Assembly: GCF_001263355.1 (NCBI RefSeq)
Contig: NZ_LGYO01000027.1
Location: forward strand, 21,132-85,131
From: Acetobacterium bakii
GTDB taxonomy: Bacteria; Bacillota; Clostridia; Eubacteriales; Eubacteriaceae
DNA: 64,000 nucleotides
Direction of reading: 5' to 3'
Below, one piece after another: positions 61,198 to 64,000 of the stretch; within the stretch, counting starts at the first letter, position 1, and each line of letters begins with the position of its first letter. The notes below the pieces were generated by a model. The model was not told the DNA's origin. It ran no database searches and saw only the letters and a list, made by a program, of their open reading frames with translations. The position numbers were made by a program, and so were the translations under genes.

Positions 61198-62132
61198 TGG
61201 ATTCCTCCATTTAAAGCTGTTTCAGTTTCTTTCACTAATTTTATAATAATTTCATTAACACTTTCTTTTTCGTGAATCAGTCCGGCAATTTGTCCGGCCA
61301 TAAAACAGCCTTTTTTGGAGTCACCTTCCTGGGCGGCAATGCGAAGTGCACCACGGCCAAATTCTTCAAGGGTGTCTTTTGGTGTTAAAGGATCATTTTC
61401 AGCTTTTAAAAATTCTTTGGCAAAGGTTGTTTTAAGGCATCGGACCGGATGACCCAAAGATCTTCCGGAAAGAGTGGTGTCAATGTCCTTGGCTTTAATG
61501 ATTTTATCCTTGTAATTTTCGTGGATATTGGTTTCACTGGCCACTAAAAAACGTGTTCCCAATTGAACTCCAACCGCACCCAGCATTAATGCTGCCGCAA
61601 TTCCACGACCGTCACCGATCCCACCGGCGGCAATCACCGGGATGGAAACTGCATCACAGACCTGGGGAACTAAAGGCATGGTGGCTAAATCGCCCACATG
61701 TCCTCCGGATTCTCCGCCTTCGGCAATGACCGCAGTAGCGCCGGCACGTTCGGAATAGCGTGCTAAGCCTGAAGATGGAACTACCGGAATGACCTTAATG
61801 CCGGCATCAATCCAGAGCTTCATCAATTTTCCGGGGTTTCCGGCACCAGTGGTTACCACCGGGACTTTTTCATCAATAAGAACCTGGGCTATTTTATCAA
61901 CATGGGGATTCATGAGCATGACATTAACCCCAAAGGGTTTGGTGGTCAAACTTTTAGCCGTTTGTATTTCCTGACGCAGCCAATTTTCATCAGCATTCAT
62001 TGAAGATATAATCCCTAAACCACCCGCATTGGATACGGCAGCAGCCAGCTGGGCATCGGATATCCAGGCCATTCCTCCTTGAAGAATGGGAAATTCAATG
62101 TCTAACAGTTCGCAGAGTGGTGTTTTAATCAT
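61185..62132 (-). CDS. fabK: Enoyl-ACP reductase II FabK (FMN-dependent)
   Basis: 315 residues, nitronate-monooxygenase/FabK TIM-barrel family. N-terminus LCELLDIEFPILQGGMAWIS, AVSNAGGLGIISSMN, AEGGESGGHVGD (catalytic His), PVIAAGGIGDGRGIAAALMLGAVGVQLGTRFL (FMN phosphate site). Its place between acpP and fabD marks it as the enoyl reductase. No FabI gene is seen, which would imply triclosan tolerance as known for FabK organisms. Confidence 0.93.
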   Translation of the reverse strand: MIKTPLCELLDIEFPILQGGMAWISDAQLAAAVSNAGGLGIISSMNADENWLRQEIQTAKSLTTKPFGVNVMLMNPHVDKIAQVLIDEKVPVVTTGAGNPGKLMKLWIDAGIKVIPVVPSSGLARYSERAGATAVIAEGGESGGHVGDLATMPLVPQVCDAVSIPVIAAGGIGDGRGIAAALMLGAVGVQLGTRFLVASETNIHENYKDKIIKAKDIDTTLSGRSLGHPVRCLKTTFAKEFLKAENDPLTPKDTLEEFGRGALRIAAQEGDSKKGCFMAGQIAGLIHEKESVNEIIIKLVKETETALNGGIQWVK

Positions 62133-62140
62133 TGCGACAC

Positions 62141-62362
62141 CTATGCGATTGCTTTTTCGATAAGTCCTACAACATCGCCAATGGTCAGAAGTGTTCCGTC
62201 CATTTCAATGCTTGTATCAAAAGCTTCTTCAATTTCCATAACCAGTTCCACAGTATCCAAAGAATCCAATTCCAATTCTTCAAAGCTTGAGGTCATGGTC
62301 ACTTCTAATTCAGGTTCTTCCTTGTAATTACGTAAAATCTCAACTATTTTTTCAAATACCAT
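62141..62362 (-). CDS. acpP: Acyl carrier protein (copy 2, fatty acid operon)
   Basis: 73 residues with the phosphopantetheine site LDSLDTVELVMEIEEAFD (Ser about 36). It is more acidic in the middle than copy 1. The start follows AGGAGGATTAACCCA. It is the carrier for the chain-elongation genes downstream. Which of the two ACPs dominates in vivo cannot be told. Confidence 0.95.
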   Translation of the reverse strand: MVFEKIVEILRNYKEEPELEVTMTSSFEELELDSLDTVELVMEIEEAFDTSIEMDGTLLTIGDVVGLIEKAIA

Positions 62363-62449
62363 TGGGTTAATCCTCCTAAGATTGTTTATATTTTTTAAAA
62401 TTTTTAATGTAGCAATTATGATGTTTTAATCAGTAGTATGAAAATGACC

Positions 62450-62473
62450 GTAGGGGCGTGTAGCACACGCCCG
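62450..62473. repeat. REP-like palindrome with GTAG foot
   Basis: GTAG (62450-62453), then GGGCGTGT/ACACGCCC with a three-base loop and a CGT/ACG outer match. It resembles REP sequences handled by TnpA-REP (RAYT) proteins, which carry a GTAG/GGAG foot. It is distinct from the NHE family. No transposase is in the window. Confidence 0.5.
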
Positions 62474-62554
62474 CAGACGTTTATATCTTTATCTTGTGTT
62501 TAAGGGATAAATTTTCCTCTTGCAAATCAAAACTAAATACAGTTTACGCTGGTA

Positions 62555-62655
62555 AGTTTTAAGGACAATTGTTTATCAAATTGTATGCCTCGTGGCGAAC
62601 AGGCATAGCCTGTACGATCTCGGCTCATACAATGATAAATAATTGTCATTAAAAC
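62555..62655 (+). repeat. Nested-hairpin element NHE-8
   Basis: Outer arms at about 62555-62578 and 62633-62655 pair over about 22 positions with a few mismatches (GGACAATTGTTTATCA against TGATAAATAATTGTC). TTGTATG-CC pairs with GG-CT-CATACAA. The core at 62594-62617 is GGCGAACAGGC + ATA + GCCTGTACGA. It lies between fabH and acpP of the fatty acid operon, so it would be transcribed within the operon leader-to-body junction. The rest of 62363-62669 contains the REP-like palindrome only. Confidence 0.8.
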
Positions 62656-62669
62656 AGTCAAGCTAACAG

Positions 62670-63638
62670 TTACGCTTCCTTTGACCATTCCAGCACACAG
62701 GCACCGGTGGTTAAACCGCCGCCAAAGGCGGTCATGGCAATGAGCATTCCCGGTTTTAATTTGCCGCTTCTGTTAAGATCATCAAGCGCCAGAGGAACGC
62801 TGGCAGCCGAGGTGTTTCCGGTGTTCTGAAGTCCGAGAACAAACTTGCCCATGGGTATTTTCAAGCGTTTTGCAGCACTTTCAATAATCCGGAGATTGGC
62901 TTGATGGGGGACGATGAAATCCAAATCTTCCAAACGAATGCCAGCTTCTTTAGCAACTCGCTTGAGATCATCGCAGATAGCGGCAACGGCAAAACGATAG
63001 ACTTCAGGACCGTCCATGGTTAAATAAGGAATAGCCAGATCTTGTTTTTCAAGACCAGGATGATTTCCCTTGGCCCAGGGAATACACAGTGCATGCTGGT
63101 TTCCAACAGCCGAAATGTAAATGGACTTAAGATCGTTACCGTTGGTTATGACCGCCGCACCGGCGCCATCCGCAAATAAAACCGCGGTTGAGCGATCCGT
63201 CCAGTCAACCAGTTTTGACATGGCATCGACGGCGATGATTAAAATTTTCATGGGTTTGCCCCGGCTTAAATAGGCATCCGCCAGATCCAGACCATATACA
63301 AAGCCTGAACAGGCGGCGTTGATGTCAAACGCCGGACAGGTTGCTCCAAGCTTTTCCTGGATAAGACAGGCCAGAGAAGGGGTAATGGTGTCGCCGCCAA
63401 GGGTTGGACAGATGATCAGGTCAAGGTCCTTTGGTTGAATATCGGCATTTTCCAGGGCATTCACGGAAGCCGACAGGGCAATGTCCAAAATGGATTCCTC
63501 GATACAAATATGTCGTGATTCGATGCCTGTTCTTGATAGAATCCAATCATGGGATGTATCGAGAAATGCGGTCAGGTCTGAATTAGTCTGGATTGTTTTT
63601 GGCAAGGCAGACCCTGTTCCAATAAGTGAAAAGGACAT
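62670..63638 (-). CDS. fabH: 3-oxoacyl-ACP synthase III FabH
   Basis: About 322 residues. It starts fatty acid synthesis by condensing acyl-CoA with malonyl-ACP. The catalytic Cys is in DINAACSGFVYGL, His in VPHQANLRIIESAAKRL, Asn in LQNTGNTSAASVP. ATG 63638 follows TTGGAGGAACAA; the frame extends four codons to a TTG within the SD. It is separated from acpP by a 307-base gap with NHE-8. Confidence 0.95.
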   Translation of the reverse strand: MSFSLIGTGSALPKTIQTNSDLTAFLDTSHDWILSRTGIESRHICIEESILDIALSASVNALENADIQPKDLDLIICPTLGGDTITPSLACLIQEKLGATCPAFDINAACSGFVYGLDLADAYLSRGKPMKILIIAVDAMSKLVDWTDRSTAVLFADGAGAAVITNGNDLKSIYISAVGNQHALCIPWAKGNHPGLEKQDLAIPYLTMDGPEVYRFAVAAICDDLKRVAKEAGIRLEDLDFIVPHQANLRIIESAAKRLKIPMGKFVLGLQNTGNTSAASVPLALDDLNRSGKLKPGMLIAMTAFGGGLTTGACVLEWSKEA

Positions 63639-63703
63639 TTGTTCCTCCAAGCATCAGGATATCAATGTAGTTTTTTTGCTGCTGATATGCCTGATAATTT
63701 TTT

Positions 63704-64000
63704 TTAAAAAAAACCATTGAGCTTTTCCATGCCATGAATCAACACTTCTTTTTCATGGTCGGTCATCTCTTTTGATACTTCATTCACCATTTTCACATGA
63801 AAATACTGATGAATTTTATCGATCCGCAGCCCTTTATCGGTGAGCCGCACATATACCATCCGGCCATCGGTACTGCTTTTTTCTTTTTTTACATAACCCT
63901 TTTTCACCAGCTTATTAATGGCAATGGTTACCGAGGGCAGGGTAATGTTTAAGATTTGGGCGAGATCGCTGATGGTCTTCCCATCATTTTTGTTTTTTCC
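63704..64000 (-). CDS. MarR-family regulator of the fatty acid operon (FabT-like), 5' part beyond window
   Basis: Only the C-terminal 98 or so residues are in the window. The frame runs off the end at 64000: GKTISDLAQILNITLPSVTI and AINKLVKKGYVKKEKSSTDG, the winged-helix recognition helix and wing (DGRMVYVRLTDKG), then a dimerisation helix. An internal ATG at 63907 is not the start. Its position in front of fabH matches FabT, the acyl-ACP-responsive repressor of streptococcal and related fab operons. I could not find a clear FabT-type operator within the window. Confidence 0.85.
   Translation of the reverse strand, partial: GKNKNDGKTISDLAQILNITLPSVTIAINKLVKKGYVKKEKSSTDGRMVYVRLTDKGLRIDKIHQYFHVKMVNEVSKEMTDHEKEVLIHGMEKLNGFF

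Overview
The window looks like chromosome from a low-GC, anaerobic member of Bacillota, class Clostridia. An acetogen such as Acetobacterium or another Eubacteriaceae member is my best guess. Grounds: the order tmcAL / ackA / DUF177-rpmF-plsX-acpP-rnc-smc-ftsY-ylxM-ffh-rpsP-khpA-rimM-trmD-rplS-lepB-rbgA-rnhB-yraN, a FabK/MarR-type fatty acid synthesis operon, many Cys-rich and Fe-S proteins, and frequent TTG starts after strong Shine-Dalgarno (SD) sites. The genus is inference from memory of gene order, not a database result. No rRNA, tRNA, CRISPR array, prophage or insertion-sequence transposase was seen.

Layout. 1-1.25 kb: end of a Y-family DNA polymerase gene and a small partner. 1.5-4.3 kb (minus): carboxylesterase and tRNA-Met acetate ligase. 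4.5-20 kb (plus): acetate kinase, then a long housekeeping block covering phospholipid/ACP supply, RNase III, chromosome condensation, SRP and its receptor, ribosomal proteins and their maturation factors, signal peptidase and RNase HII. 20-22 kb: a MazG-like pyrophosphatase, a decayed AlbA_2 gene and an SGNH hydrolase. 21.6-28.9 kb: a GlpP-headed carbohydrate operon (L-xylulokinase-like kinase, SDR, two FAD dehydrogenases, a Cys-rich DUF1667 protein, class II aldolase). 29-54 kb: a mixed accessory region with an ABC-F protein, NSS transporter, photolyase, SPFH protein, three c-di-GMP signalling proteins, a lone EutL-like microcompartment shell protein, an orphan Phd-type antitoxin, ferredoxin-type proteins and an ABC exporter. 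54.3-64 kb (minus): the complete fatty acid synthesis operon marR-fabH-acpP-fabK-fabD-fabG-fabF-accB-fabZ-accC-accD-accA.

The most unusual feature is a family of eight intergenic nested-hairpin elements (called NHE-1 to NHE-8 here) at about 1.4, 12.1, 22.4, 32.8, 42.1, 50.2, 54.2 and 62.6 kb. Seven share a nearly invariant apical core, GGCGAACAG...CTGTnCG. Their enclosing stems differ in sequence but keep pairing through compensatory changes. Four copies lie between two variants of the same locus-specific terminator-type hairpin, as if the element had split or duplicated a terminator. They occupy convergent or co-directional gaps and never divergent promoter regions. I do not recognise this family. 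It may be a non-autonomous mobile palindrome or a structured RNA attached to 3' ends.
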